From NCBI RefSeq assembly GCF_000340435.2, contig NZ_CP011883.2, forward strand, positions 3,518,687 to 3,582,686: a stretch of 64,000 bases of DNA, read 5' to 3'. This document shows, piece by piece, positions 1 to 7,671 of the stretch. Position numbers and translations under genes: made by a program. Under the pieces are notes generated by a model, which was not told the origin of the DNA, did not search any database, and saw nothing but the letters and a program-made list of their open reading frames with translations. Source of the DNA: Mycobacterium haemophilum DSM 44634. GTDB lineage: Bacteria; Actinomycetota; Actinomycetes; Mycobacteriales; Mycobacteriaceae. The number at the start of each line of letters is the position of its first letter. Position 1 is the stretch's first letter.

Positions 1-19
1 AGCGGCCCAGTCGAACCCA

Positions 20-430
20 CTAGGCGTCGAGTTCGCGGGCCACCGCCTTGACCACCTCGGATACCCGCCTGGCCGTCTTGCGGTCCGGGTAGCGGCCTTT
101 ACGCAACTCGGGCTGCACCGTGCTCTCCAGCAAAGTGATCATGTCTTCGACCATGCCGTGCAGCTCATCCGGGCTGTGCCGGTGCTCGGCCGGCGCCTCG
201 CGGCGCGCCTGGCGAGCGAGGCTCGGTGGCGGATCAATCAGCTTGAGGCTTAATGCCTGCGGTCCGCGCCGGCCAGAAGCCACGCCGAATTCCACCCGTT
301 GCCCGGCTTTGAGCCCCTCGACACCCGCGGGCAACGCCGACGAACGAACGTAGACGTCTTCGCCATCCTCCTGCGAGAGGAAGCCGAACCCCTTGTCGGC
401 GTCGTACCACTTCACCTTGCCGGTCGGCAC
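20..430 (-). CDS. cspB: Cold shock-like protein B
   Basis: Cold-shock-domain nucleic-acid-binding protein of 136 residues, about twice the length of a single-domain Csp. The OB-fold CSD fills residues 1-67, with RNP1 KGFGFL at 13-18 and RNP2 as DVYVR instead of the usual DVFVH. The remaining ~70 residues form a charged helical extension. I recognise the M. tuberculosis Rv0871 orthologue, extension included. An open frame continues upstream, but the GTG at 430 directly precedes PTGKVKWY, the conserved Csp N-terminus, and has an AGGTGAG ribosome site about 5 bases before it. It is transcribed divergently from the membrane protein gene at 597. The cytoplasmic RNA-chaperone role is inferred from the family. 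Confidence 0.93.
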   Translation of the reverse strand: MPTGKVKWYDADKGFGFLSQEDGEDVYVRSSALPAGVEGLKAGQRVEFGVASGRRGPQALSLKLIDPPPSLARQARREAPAEHRHSPDELHGMVEDMITLLESTVQPELRKGRYPDRKTARRVSEVVKAVARELDA

Positions 431-479
431 TGGTCTCACCTGCTTGTCTGACAGATCACTAAGATGGACAACAGAATAA

Positions 480-505
480 GCGTCCCGCCTGCGCGGGCGG
501 GACGC
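480..505. promoter_or_regulatory. GC-rich hairpin in the cspB leader region
   Basis: Perfect 10-bp inverted repeat: left arm 480-489, six-base loop, right arm 496-505. It lies 50-75 bases upstream of the cspB start, between two divergent genes, so it is not a normal terminator for either. It could be a 5'-leader structure of cspB mRNA, as csp leaders often fold, or an operator. The stem is seen directly; the role is inference. Confidence 0.45.
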
Positions 506-596
506 GATGTTGGTTTCTGATTCTACTCGGGCGGTTGCCCGCGAAGCACCCAGATTAGCCGTTACTCGGTAGGGTGGCATTACCGCTGGAGGAGAT

Positions 597-1001
597 ATGC
601 GTCTGATCTTGAACGTCATCTGGCTGGTTTTCGGTGGCCTTTGGCTGGCTCTTGGCTACCTGCTCGCAGCGGTTATCAGCTTCTTGCTCATCGTCACCAT
701 CCCCTTCGGCGTCGCGGCCCTGCGCATCGCGTCATACGCGTTGTGGCCATTCGGCCGGACGATCGTCGACAAGCCCGGCGCCGGCGCGGGCGCTTTCGTC
801 GGCAACGTCATCTGGGTACTGCTGTTTGGGATGTGGCTGGCGATCGGACATCTGGTCAGTGCCGCGGCGATGGCGGTCACGATCATCGGGATTCCGCTGG
901 CCCTGGCCAACCTCAAGCTCATCCCGGTTTCGCTGGTTCCGCTGGGCAAAGACATCGTCGACGTCGGCTCGTCAACTCGATTCGAGCGGGTACCCGGATG
1001 A
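597..1001 (+). CDS. YccF-family (DUF307) inner membrane protein
   Basis: Membrane protein of 134 residues, orthologous to Rv0870c. It holds two copies of a motif in which hydrophobic helices (residues about 4-24, 27-45, 75-95, 98-115) are followed by an I-P-F/L-G/A turn; the paired NVIW(L/V)(V/L)F starts mark the internal repeat. ATG at 597 follows the ribosome site GGAGGAGAT. Its stop overlaps the moaA2 start in an ATGA at 998-1001, so it is translationally coupled to molybdopterin genes. The function of YccF proteins is not established; a role linked to cofactor synthesis is only suggested by the coupling. Confidence 0.85.
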   Translation: MRLILNVIWLVFGGLWLALGYLLAAVISFLLIVTIPFGVAALRIASYALWPFGRTIVDKPGAGAGAFVGNVIWVLLFGMWLAIGHLVSAAAMAVTIIGIPLALANLKLIPVSLVPLGKDIVDVGSSTRFERVPG

Positions 1002-2092
1002 CGCTGACCGCGCTGGGAGTGCCGACAGTACCTGGCCGCACGCAAAGCCGGGTGAATGACCACGCCGCCGCTCGGGACGTACCAACCGATGGCCCACTAG
1101 TGGACACCTTCGACAGGGTAGCCACCGACCTGCGGGTATCGCTGACCGACCGCTGCAATCTGCGGTGCAGCTATTGCATGCCGGCAGCAGGCCTGGATTG
1201 GCTACCTGCCCAGCAACTGCTGCGGCCCGACGAGCTCGCCAGGTTGATGCGCATTGCCGTCACCCGGCTCGGTGTCACCAGCGTGCGGTTCACCGGTGGT
1301 GAGCCGCTGTTGGCCCGCCACCTCGAAGAGGTCGTCGCAGCGGCGGCCAGTCTGCGGCCCCGCCCGGAGATCTCGTTGACCACCAACGGTGTAGGACTGG
1401 CCAGGAGGGCTTTCGCTCTGGCTGACGCAGGCCTGGACCGGGTCAACGTGTCGATGGACAGCGTGGACCAGGCCCGTTTTGCGGCCATCACCCGCCGGGA
1501 CCGACTCGCTGACGTGGTGGCCGGCTTAGCCGCCGCCAAGGAAGCAGGTCTAGCGCCGGTCAAGGTGAATGCGGTGCTGGATCCGACGAGCGGCCGCGAC
1601 GATGTCGTCGAGCTGTTGCGGTTCTGCCTGGACCACAGCTATCAGTTGCGGGTCATCGAGCAGATGCCGCTGGACGCGGGGCACCAGTGGCGGCGGGAGA
1701 CCGCACTGAGCGCCGACGACGTGCTAGCCGCACTACGGCCCCACTTCCGGCTGCGGCCCGACCCGGCGCCGCGTGGTTCGGCTCCGGCCGAGCTCTGGCT
1801 GGTCGACACCGGCCCCGGCACGCCGACCGGAAAGTTTGGCGTCATCGCGTCGGTGTCGCACGCCTTCTGCGCGAGCTGTGACCGCACCCGGCTGACGGCC
1901 GACGGCCAAATCCGCAGCTGTCTGTTCTCAAGTGAGGAGACCGACCTACGCGGACTGCTGCGCAGCAACGCGGACGACGAGACGATCGAAACAGCGTGGC
2001 GCGCCGCCATGTGGGGCAAGCCTGCTGGCCACGGCATCAACGAGCCCAACTTCGTCCAGCCTGATCGCCCGATGAGCGCGATCGGTGGCTAA
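998..2092 (+). CDS. moaA2: GTP 3',8-cyclase (molybdenum cofactor synthesis, MoaA2)
   Basis: Radical-SAM enzyme converting GTP to (8S)-3',8-cyclo-GTP, the first step of molybdopterin synthesis. It has 364 residues. The N-terminal cluster motif CNLRCSYC places Cys 53, 57 and 60 for the SAM-binding 4Fe-4S cluster, followed by FTGGEPLL. The C-terminal cluster cysteines lie in CASC..R......RSC, and the protein ends in the catalytic GG tail (SAIGG). The start ATG at 998 overlaps the preceding stop, and its own stop lies inside moaD2. Length and sequence match Rv0869c. It acts with MoaC in the cytoplasm, and moaC2 lies 2.4 kb away on the other strand. Confidence 0.95.
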   Translation: MTLTALGVPTVPGRTQSRVNDHAAARDVPTDGPLVDTFDRVATDLRVSLTDRCNLRCSYCMPAAGLDWLPAQQLLRPDELARLMRIAVTRLGVTSVRFTGGEPLLARHLEEVVAAAASLRPRPEISLTTNGVGLARRAFALADAGLDRVNVSMDSVDQARFAAITRRDRLADVVAGLAAAKEAGLAPVKVNAVLDPTSGRDDVVELLRFCLDHSYQLRVIEQMPLDAGHQWRRETALSADDVLAALRPHFRLRPDPAPRGSAPAELWLVDTGPGTPTGKFGVIASVSHAFCASCDRTRLTADGQIRSCLFSSEETDLRGLLRSNADDETIETAWRAAMWGKPAGHGINEPNFVQPDRPMSAIGG

Positions 2093-2363
2093 GACACCCG
2101 GCGAAGCCGTCGGAATTCGGGTCAATGTGCGCTACTTCGCCGCCGCGCGGGCGGCCGCAGGTGCCGAGTCGGCGACAGTGACGTTACGGCCGGGCACCAC
2201 AGTCGCCGAGCTGGTAGAGAGCCTTGCGGTCCAGGGTTCGCACCTCGCCACGGTATTGAGCCGATGCTCCTATCTGCGCGATGGAATCGCCGTTCGCGAC
2301 CAGACCATAGCGTTGCAACCCGGTGACACGATCGACGTCTTGCCACCGTTTGCCGGCGGATGA
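2085..2363 (+). CDS. moaD2: Molybdopterin synthase small subunit MoaD2
   Basis: Ubiquitin-like sulfur carrier of 92 residues that donates the dithiolene sulfurs in molybdopterin synthase. It ends in the required PPFAGG, whose C-terminal GG becomes a thiocarboxylate. GTG at 2085 overlaps the last codons of moaA2 by 8 bases, indicating translational coupling. Same length as Rv0868c. The partner large subunit MoaE2 is encoded on the opposite strand at 3498-3923, so the two subunits come from different operons. Confidence 0.94.
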   Translation: MAKTPGEAVGIRVNVRYFAAARAAAGAESATVTLRPGTTVAELVESLAVQGSHLATVLSRCSYLRDGIAVRDQTIALQPGDTIDVLPPFAGG

Positions 2364-2576
2364 GACTGTGACCTTCCGCACATAACGGAATGATAACGAC
2401 ACGGACACGGGCCCATATCGAGCACTTGCGACCTGGGTAAATGCTCTCGGATCCTGGTGTTTTGTCGCATGACGACACGCGAAACGCGAAGTTTCTCAAC
2501 ACGTGACGAGAGCACCTGCAGCCGCTACCGTCTCCCCAGGCTCGCCAAGCTAACCAGTGGCGTTCCTCCCTCCCTA

Positions 2577-2776
2577 TAGCGCCGAGCTCCATCCAGTAGG
2601 CGGGGGACACCAACCGTGGATGGAGGCGGGGGACCCACCAGTCCGCCGAGATCGGACCGGGGCCGCATGCGGCCCTTGGGGTGAAGCCGACGTCATCTCC
2701 GTGATCAATACGACGCCGGCCGGGTGCCTCTCTAATGCAATCCAGCCCGAACCCGACAGCTGACTTCGCAGGCGCG
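2577..2776 (+). ncRNA. ydaO/yuaA-type c-di-AMP riboswitch upstream of rpfA
   Basis: The leader before rpfA carries the conserved blocks of the ydaO class in order: GCCGAG with a long GC stem near 2580-2625, the GGGGGACCCACC block near 2629-2640, GGGGTGAAGCCG near 2678-2690, GCCGGGTGCCTCTC near 2719-2732, and GAACCCGACAGCTGACTTCGCAGGCG-like 3' pairing at 2750-2775. The class senses cyclic di-AMP and usually controls cell-wall, resuscitation or ion-transport genes; the same element precedes M. tuberculosis rpfA. The ribosome site lies just 3' of it, consistent with cis control of rpfA. Boundaries are approximate and no covariance model was run. Confidence 0.85.
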
Positions 2777-2798
2777 TACCGAGAGGAATACCTGGCGT

Positions 2799-3494
2799 AT
2801 GCGTGGACGTCACCGCAAGCCCACTACATCAAGCATCAGCGTCGCCAAAATCGCCTTTACCGGGATGGTGCTAGGCGGCGGGAGCATCGCTCTGGCCAGC
2901 CAGGCGGGCGCGGCTACCGACGGCGAATGGGATCAGGTAGCCCGCTGCGAGTCCGGTGGGAACTGGGCAATCAACACCGGCAACGGCTACCTCGGTGGCC
3001 TGCAGTTCTCACAAGGCACCTGGGCGTCGCACGGTGGCGGCGAGTACGCCCCATCCGCCCAACTGGCCACTAGGGAACAGCAGATCGCCGTTGCTGAGCG
3101 CGTACTGGCGACCCAGGGGCGCGGCGCCTGGCCTGCCTGCGGTCACGGGTTATCGGGCCCGACCCCGCGAGAAGTTCTTCCGGCCGGGATGGACGCGCCG
3201 CTGGACGCGCCGGAGATCAACGGTGCGCTAGCACCGCTAGCCCCACCGCCCGCTGACGCACCTTCGCCTCCGCCCGCGGACCCCGCACCGCCCGCGGATA
3301 ACCTCCCGCCCGCTCCGCTCCTACCACCCGCCGACGACCTCCCGCCGGCACCGGCCGACCTGCCGCCGCCCGCGCAACCACAGCAGACCTCGAGCGTCGA
3401 CTACACACAGAAACTGTGGCAAGCGATCCAGGCGGAAAACGTGCACGGAAACGACGCGCTGGCCGCACTCGCCCAGCCGGCCATCCTCAGCTGA
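2799..3494 (+). CDS. rpfA: Resuscitation-promoting factor RpfA (short repeat form)
   Basis: Secreted peptidoglycan-cleaving factor that helps wake dormant cells, 231 residues. Layout: basic N-terminus and signal peptide to about residue 39; lysozyme-like Rpf domain about 40-115, starting TDGEWDQVARCESGG with the catalytic Glu after the Cys; Pro/Ala-rich linker about 130-200; conserved tail ending in the KLWQAI motif and ALAQPAILS. From memory H37Rv RpfA is about 407 residues; the difference is almost wholly in the Pro-Ala repeats, which here are few. ATG at 2799 follows GAGAGGA. It is preceded by a c-di-AMP riboswitch and converges on moaE2 with only 3 bases between stops. Confidence 0.93.
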   Translation: MRGRHRKPTTSSISVAKIAFTGMVLGGGSIALASQAGAATDGEWDQVARCESGGNWAINTGNGYLGGLQFSQGTWASHGGGEYAPSAQLATREQQIAVAERVLATQGRGAWPACGHGLSGPTPREVLPAGMDAPLDAPEINGALAPLAPPPADAPSPPPADPAPPADNLPPAPLLPPADDLPPAPADLPPPAQPQQTSSVDYTQKLWQAIQAENVHGNDALAALAQPAILS

Positions 3495-3497
3495 CGC

Positions 3498-3923
3498 TTA
3501 CGCCGAGCCCACCCATTGGTCGGTGCCGTCATCGAAGAATTGGTGCTTCCACACCGGTAGCCGCGCCTTGATGGTGTCGACCAGATGGGCGCAGATGTCG
3601 AATGCCGCCTGTCGATGGTCGGCCGCGACCGCGGCCACCAAGGCCGCCTCGCCGATCTGCAGCACGCCGATCCGATGGCTGGCCGCGACCGCACGCACCC
3701 CGTTGGACTGCTCAGCCACCTCGACCACCACGTCGGTAAGCACCTGTGCGGCCGACGGATGTGCGGAATACTCGAGCCGCAACACCCGACGTCCATCGTC
3801 GTGGTCGCGGATCATTCCAACGAAACCGACGATGGCTCCGGCCGAGTGATGACTCACCAGATCCTCGTGCTCGGCCAGAGAGATCGGCTGATCGGTAATG
3901 GCGGCCCGCAGCACCAACGTCAT
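3498..3923 (-). CDS. moaE2: Molybdopterin synthase large subunit MoaE2
   Basis: Catalytic subunit of molybdopterin synthase (141 residues) that transfers sulfur from MoaD2 to precursor Z. The hallmark KARLPVWKHQFF stretch near residues 118-129 holds the conserved active-site lysines. ATG at 3923 is preferred over the in-frame GTG at 3932, because AGGAGGA sits 9 bases before the ATG but directly against the GTG; this also gives the length I recall for Rv0866. The start codon and ribosome site lie inside the MIRU unit at 3921-3974, so the repeat supplies the translation signals. Last gene of the Rv0863-moaC2-mog-moaE2 operon. Confidence 0.94.
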   Translation of the reverse strand: MTLVLRAAITDQPISLAEHEDLVSHHSAGAIVGFVGMIRDHDDGRRVLRLEYSAHPSAAQVLTDVVVEVAEQSNGVRAVAASHRIGVLQIGEAALVAAVAADHRQAAFDICAHLVDTIKARLPVWKHQFFDDGTDQWVGSA

Positions 3924-4054
3924 CGGCGCCACTCCTCCTCATCGGCTGCGCTCTGCATCGTCACCGGCGCGCGTCATCGGCGCCACTCTCCCCCGCAAGC
4001 GGGTGGTGCCCCCACCTCATCGCTGCGCTCTGCATCGTCGCCGGCGCGCGTCAT
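3921..4054. repeat. Two tandem MIRU units at the mog/moaE2 junction
   Basis: Mycobacterial interspersed repetitive units. Unit 1 is 3921-3974 (54 bp) and unit 2 is 3975-4051 (77 bp); they share CATCGGCGCCACTC, CTGCGCTCTGCATCGTC and CCGGCGCGCGT. Unit 2 has an extra 23-bp insert with a CCCGCAAGCGGG-like hairpin. Read on the minus strand every border is ATGA (4054-4051, 3977-3974, 3923-3920). The first supplies the mog stop TGA and the last the moaE2 ATG. The sizes agree with the short and 77-bp MIRU classes as I recall them. Confidence 0.88.
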
Positions 4055-4533
4055 CGTTGGTGATCTCCGCCGGCGAGTTGATCGAGCGCGTGGTCTAGCA
4101 CATCGGCAAGCACTGCAAGACCGTCACGCACCCCGCCGGGCGAACCCGGCAAATTGACGATCAAGGTCCGACCGGCCACCCCGCACACCCCGCGCGATAG
4201 CACCGACGTCGGTACCTTGGGCAGCCCGCTGCGGCGGATAGCGTCGGCTAGCCCGGGAATCATGTAGTCCAGCACCGCCGCAGTCTGGTCCGGGGTGTTG
4301 TCACTAGGCGAGATGCCGGTACCACCGGAGGTGATGATGACGTCCACGCGCGCGTCGACCGCGTCGCTCAACGCCTCACCAACCGGGCCACCGTCAGCAA
4401 CCACCTCCGGTTGTACGGGCGAAAACCCATGCTGCCCAAGCCATTCCGCGATGATTGGCCCGCATCGGTCCTCATACTCACCGGCCGACGCCCGGGTGGA
4501 AGCGATGATGATTCGTGCGGATCGGCCGCCCAT
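4051..4533 (-). CDS. mog: Molybdopterin adenylyltransferase Mog
   Basis: Adenylates molybdopterin before metal insertion. The protein has 160 residues, the same as Rv0865, with the MoCF-fold signature TSGGTGISPSDNTPD (about residues 66-80) and the LPGSPGG loop near 128-134. Its ATG at 4533 shares one base with the moaC2 stop (TGATG), so the two are coupled. Its own stop lies in the ATGA border of the MIRU pair. Without the MIRUs, mog and moaE2 would meet directly in an ATGA, the typical insertion context of these repeats. Confidence 0.93.
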   Translation of the reverse strand: MGGRSARIIIASTRASAGEYEDRCGPIIAEWLGQHGFSPVQPEVVADGGPVGEALSDAVDARVDVIITSGGTGISPSDNTPDQTAAVLDYMIPGLADAIRRSGLPKVPTSVLSRGVCGVAGRTLIVNLPGSPGGVRDGLAVLADVLDHALDQLAGGDHQR

Positions 4534-5060
4534 CACCGTACCCAAGTTCCGCTTTTGCCGCCCTCCTTGCGGAGCACCCGAATGTTGTCGATGCGGGCGG
4601 CCGGGTCAACCGCTTTGATCATGTCGTAGAGCGTTAGCCCGGCCACACTGACGGCGGTCAGCGCCTCCATCTCGACACCGGTGCGGTCGGTGCTACGCAC
4701 TATCGCGGTGATCTCGATGTCCGATTCGCCGACGGTGAAATCCACGTCGACACCGGCGAGGGCGAGCTGGTGGCACAGCGGGATCAGGTCGCTGGTGCGT
4801 TTAGCCGCCAGAATGCCCGCCACCCGCGCGGTCGCCAACGCATCGCCTTTGGGCAGGCCGCCGGTCGAGAGCAGCGCCACCACGTGCGCCGAGGTGTGCA
4901 CGACGCCCGCGGCAACGGCGGTCCGCCTGGTAGCGACCTTCTCGGTGACATCGACCATGTGCGCTGCCCCCCGCTCATCCAGATGCGACAACGGGCCCGA
5001 GCGGGATTCCCCCGATCCGCATGCCGCAGCAGGCCTGGGCGCCTCAGAAGCCCTAGCCAT
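4533..5060 (-). CDS. moaC2: Cyclic pyranopterin monophosphate synthase MoaC2
   Basis: Converts 3',8-cyclo-GTP to cyclic pyranopterin monophosphate, downstream of MoaA2. The 175 residues include the AAHMVDVTEK entry to the MoaC fold and the conserved DLIPLCH, GVEMEALTAVSVA and TLYDMIKA blocks that form the active site with its catalytic Lys. The Rv0864 orthologue has a shorter N-terminus; here an extra Ala/Gly/Ser-rich stretch of about 30 residues precedes the fold, so the true start may be later than ATG 5060. It starts 10 bases after the Rv0863-like gene. Confidence 0.9.
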   Translation of the reverse strand: MARASEAPRPAAACGSGESRSGPLSHLDERGAAHMVDVTEKVATRRTAVAAGVVHTSAHVVALLSTGGLPKGDALATARVAGILAAKRTSDLIPLCHQLALAGVDVDFTVGESDIEITAIVRSTDRTGVEMEALTAVSVAGLTLYDMIKAVDPAARIDNIRVLRKEGGKSGTWVR

Positions 5061-5070
5061 CCCGGTGGCC

Positions 5071-5280
5071 CTACCGGTTGACGACGGTGACCGGGTGCAC
5101 GTAGGGCAGGTCGTCGGCGGGCACCGGAAACACCAGTTCACCGAAGGGCGATAACGCGCCTGTGCGGTCGGTCACCAGTTCGCTTACCGCGTGGTCGTCG
5201 GGATCAGTCGTCGGCCAGCCGTTGTCCACGTATCTGTTTTTGCGCGCCTTGCTCTCAGCAATGTCAGCCACGACGTACAT
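5071..5280 (-). CDS. Conserved hypothetical protein (Rv0863-like)
   Basis: Small protein of 69 residues from ATG 5280. It opens MYVVADIAESKARKNRYVDNGWP and ends near VPADDLPYVHPVTVVN. No known domain is seen. The frame stays open upstream to 5499, and Rv0863 is annotated longer from memory, but the upstream part is Arg/Ala-rich, lies opposite the Rv0862c start and looks non-coding. Its position, 10 bases before moaC2, makes it the first gene of the moaC2-mog-moaE2 operon. Function unknown. Confidence 0.6.
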   Translation of the reverse strand: MYVVADIAESKARKNRYVDNGWPTTDPDDHAVSELVTDRTGALSPFGELVFPVPADDLPYVHPVTVVNR

Positions 5281-5390
5281 TCTTACAGGTCTCGTACCTG
5301 CACGTGACGCTAAGCACCGCGCTGCAGGCGCTGGCTCGCCCGCTGTCGCTGAGCATTGCGTCGCGTCCGGCTGCTTTACGCTGATCAGCA

Positions 5391-7664
5391 ATGACCGACA
5401 ACACCCCGGATATCCCGCTGGGGTCCTGGCTGGCCGACTTGTCCGACGAGCGGCTGATCCGGCTGCTGGAGCTACGGCCCGACCTAGCCCAACCGCCACC
5501 CGGAAGTATCGCGGCGCTGGCCATGCGGGCGCAGGCCCGCCAATCAGTCAAGGCTGCCACCGACGAGCTCGACTTCTTACAACTGGCGGTGATCGACGCA
5601 CTGCTAGTGCTGCAGGCCGATAGCACGCCGGTGCCGACCGCCAAGCTGCAGGCGCTGATCGGCGACCGCGCTCCGGCGGCCGACGTGGTCGGCGCGCTAG
5701 ATGACCTCCGGCAACGCGCCCTGGCCTGGGGCGAGACCGAAGTCCGGATAGCCGCCGACGCCGCCACCGCGTTGCCGTGGCATCCGGGGCAAGTCACGCT
5801 CGAGGACGCCTCGCGCACCGGCGAACAGATCGCCGAGCTAATCGATCACCTCAACCAAGCGCAGCTGGATGTGCTGCAGAAATTACTCGAAGGGTCCCCG
5901 CTGGGGCGCACCCGCGACGCCGCGCCTGGCGCCGCACCAGAGCGGCCGGTGCCGCAGCTGCTCGCGATGGGTCTGCTGCGACGCATCGATGCCGAGACGG
6001 TGATTCTGCCCCGCCACGTCGGGCAGGTGCTGCGCGGCGAGCAGCCCGGTCCGATGCAGCTGACGCAGCCGGATCCGGTGGTTTCGGCAACCGCACCCAA
6101 CGACGCCGACGCCGCGGCAGCCGGGGCAGTCATCGAGGCGCTGCACGAACTCGATGTACTGCTCGAGACCCTCGGCAACGCACCGGTTTCCGAGCTACGC
6201 AGCGGCGGACTGGGTGTTCGTGAAGTCAAGCGGCTAGCCAAAGCTACCGGCATCGACGAGCCCCGGCTGGGCTTGCTCCTCGAGGTCGCGGCCGCGGCCG
6301 GATTGATCGCCAGCGGCATGCCCGATCCAGAGCCAGCCACTGGTGACGGCCCTTATTGGGCGCCGACGGTGGCCGCCGACCGGTTCACCGCGATGTCCCC
6401 CGCGGAGCGTTGGCACCTGCTGGCCAGCACCTGGCTTGACTTGCAGTGCCGGCCCGCGTTGATCGGCAGCCGTGGCCCGGACGCCAAACCTTATGGTGCC
6501 CTGTCAGATTCGTTGTATTCGACAGCAGCCCCGCTGGATCGCCGGCTGTTGCTCGGCATGCTCGCCGAACTACCAGCTGGAGCCGGTGTCGAAGCAGCCG
6601 AAGCGTCGGCGGCGCTGATCTGGCGGCGCCCGCGCTGGGCCAGGCGGCTGCAGCCTGGACCTGTCGCCGATCTGTTGGTCGAGGGCCACACGATGGGCCT
6701 GGTGGGTCGCGGCGCGATCAGCACGCCCGGCCGCGCCCTGCTGGACGAGGCCGTCGAACCCGCCGCCGCCTCCGCCGACCCCGCCGCCGCTGTCGCGGCG
6801 ATGACGCGGGCGCTACCCAAACCAATCGACCACTTTCTCGTGCAGGCCGACCTGACGGTCGTGGTACCTGGGCCGCTGCAACGCGAACTTGCCAAGGAAT
6901 TGGGCACGGTCGCCACCGTCGAATCAGCCGGCACGGCGATGGTGTACCGCATCAGCGAGCAGTCGATCCGGCATGCGCTCGACACTGGAAAAACTCGCGA
7001 CTGGATGCATGAACTCTTTACGAATCACTCCAAAACCCCAGTGCCACAGGGACTCACATATCTCATCGATGATGTTGCGCGCCGACATGGCCAGCTCCGG
7101 ATCGGCATGGCCGCATCGTTCGTCCGGTGCGAGGACCCGGCGCTGCTGGCCCAGGCGGTGGCGGCCGCAGAAGAGCTGCAGCTGCGGGCCCTGGCTCCGA
7201 CGGTGGCGGTGTCGCCCGCCCCCATCGCCGAAGTCCTCGTCGCGTTGCGGACCGCAGGGTTCGCCCCAGCCGCCGAGGACTCCTCCGGCTCCATCGTCGA
7301 CGTCCGGCCTCGCGGAGCGAGGTTGCCCACACCAGCGCATCGGCGGCCCTACCGCCCACTGCAGCGGCCAAGCACTGAGACCCTCAACGCGGTCATCGCG
7401 GTGCTACGTAAAGTGACCGCCGCACCGTTTGGCAATATCCGCGTCGACCCGGCCGTGACCATGTCGCTGTTGCAACGCGCCGCGAGAGAAGAGACCACGC
7501 TGGTGATCGGCTATCTCGACGCTGCCGGCGTGGCCACCCAGCGGGTGGTATCGCCAATCGCCATACGGGGTGGTCAGCTGGTGGCCTTCGATTCGGGGTC
7601 CGGGCGGCTACGTGACTTTGCCATCCACCGCATCACGTCAGTGGTGTCGGCCGAGGACAGATAA
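5391..7664 (+). CDS. XPB/Ssl2-like helicase-associated protein (Rv0862c-like)
   Basis: Protein of 757 residues found next to XPB-type helicases in actinobacteria. It carries the C-terminal helicase-associated domain (Helicase_C_3 type) in its last third, about residues 470-750, rich in VRPRGARLPTPAHRRPYRP-like and LVIGYLDAAG blocks. The N-terminal 400 residues are helical and Ala/Leu-rich with winged-helix-like stretches. No Walker motifs are present. It is 7 bases ahead of xpb on the same strand, so both are probably made together. It is likely a partner of XPB in DNA repair or transcription; the role is inferred from linkage. Confidence 0.88.
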   Translation: MTDNTPDIPLGSWLADLSDERLIRLLELRPDLAQPPPGSIAALAMRAQARQSVKAATDELDFLQLAVIDALLVLQADSTPVPTAKLQALIGDRAPAADVVGALDDLRQRALAWGETEVRIAADAATALPWHPGQVTLEDASRTGEQIAELIDHLNQAQLDVLQKLLEGSPLGRTRDAAPGAAPERPVPQLLAMGLLRRIDAETVILPRHVGQVLRGEQPGPMQLTQPDPVVSATAPNDADAAAAGAVIEALHELDVLLETLGNAPVSELRSGGLGVREVKRLAKATGIDEPRLGLLLEVAAAAGLIASGMPDPEPATGDGPYWAPTVAADRFTAMSPAERWHLLASTWLDLQCRPALIGSRGPDAKPYGALSDSLYSTAAPLDRRLLLGMLAELPAGAGVEAAEASAALIWRRPRWARRLQPGPVADLLVEGHTMGLVGRGAISTPGRALLDEAVEPAAASADPAAAVAAMTRALPKPIDHFLVQADLTVVVPGPLQRELAKELGTVATVESAGTAMVYRISEQSIRHALDTGKTRDWMHELFTNHSKTPVPQGLTYLIDDVARRHGQLRIGMAASFVRCEDPALLAQAVAAAEELQLRALAPTVAVSPAPIAEVLVALRTAGFAPAAEDSSGSIVDVRPRGARLPTPAHRRPYRPLQRPSTETLNAVIAVLRKVTAAPFGNIRVDPAVTMSLLQRAAREETTLVIGYLDAAGVATQRVVSPIAIRGGQLVAFDSGSGRLRDFAIHRITSVVSAEDR

Positions 7665-7671
7665 TAGGGCA

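Noticed and set aside
480..505. Intrinsic terminator between cspB and the YccF-like gene
   Set aside because: The flanking genes diverge, and there is no T run on either side of the stem.
3921..4054. CRISPR-like array at the mog/moaE2 junction
   Set aside because: Only two contiguous units with no spacers; they are MIRUs.
5264..5818. Minus-strand frame opposite the start of the Rv0862c-like gene
   Set aside because: Ser/Arg/Ala-rich antisense frame with no family; the plus-strand protein is conserved.
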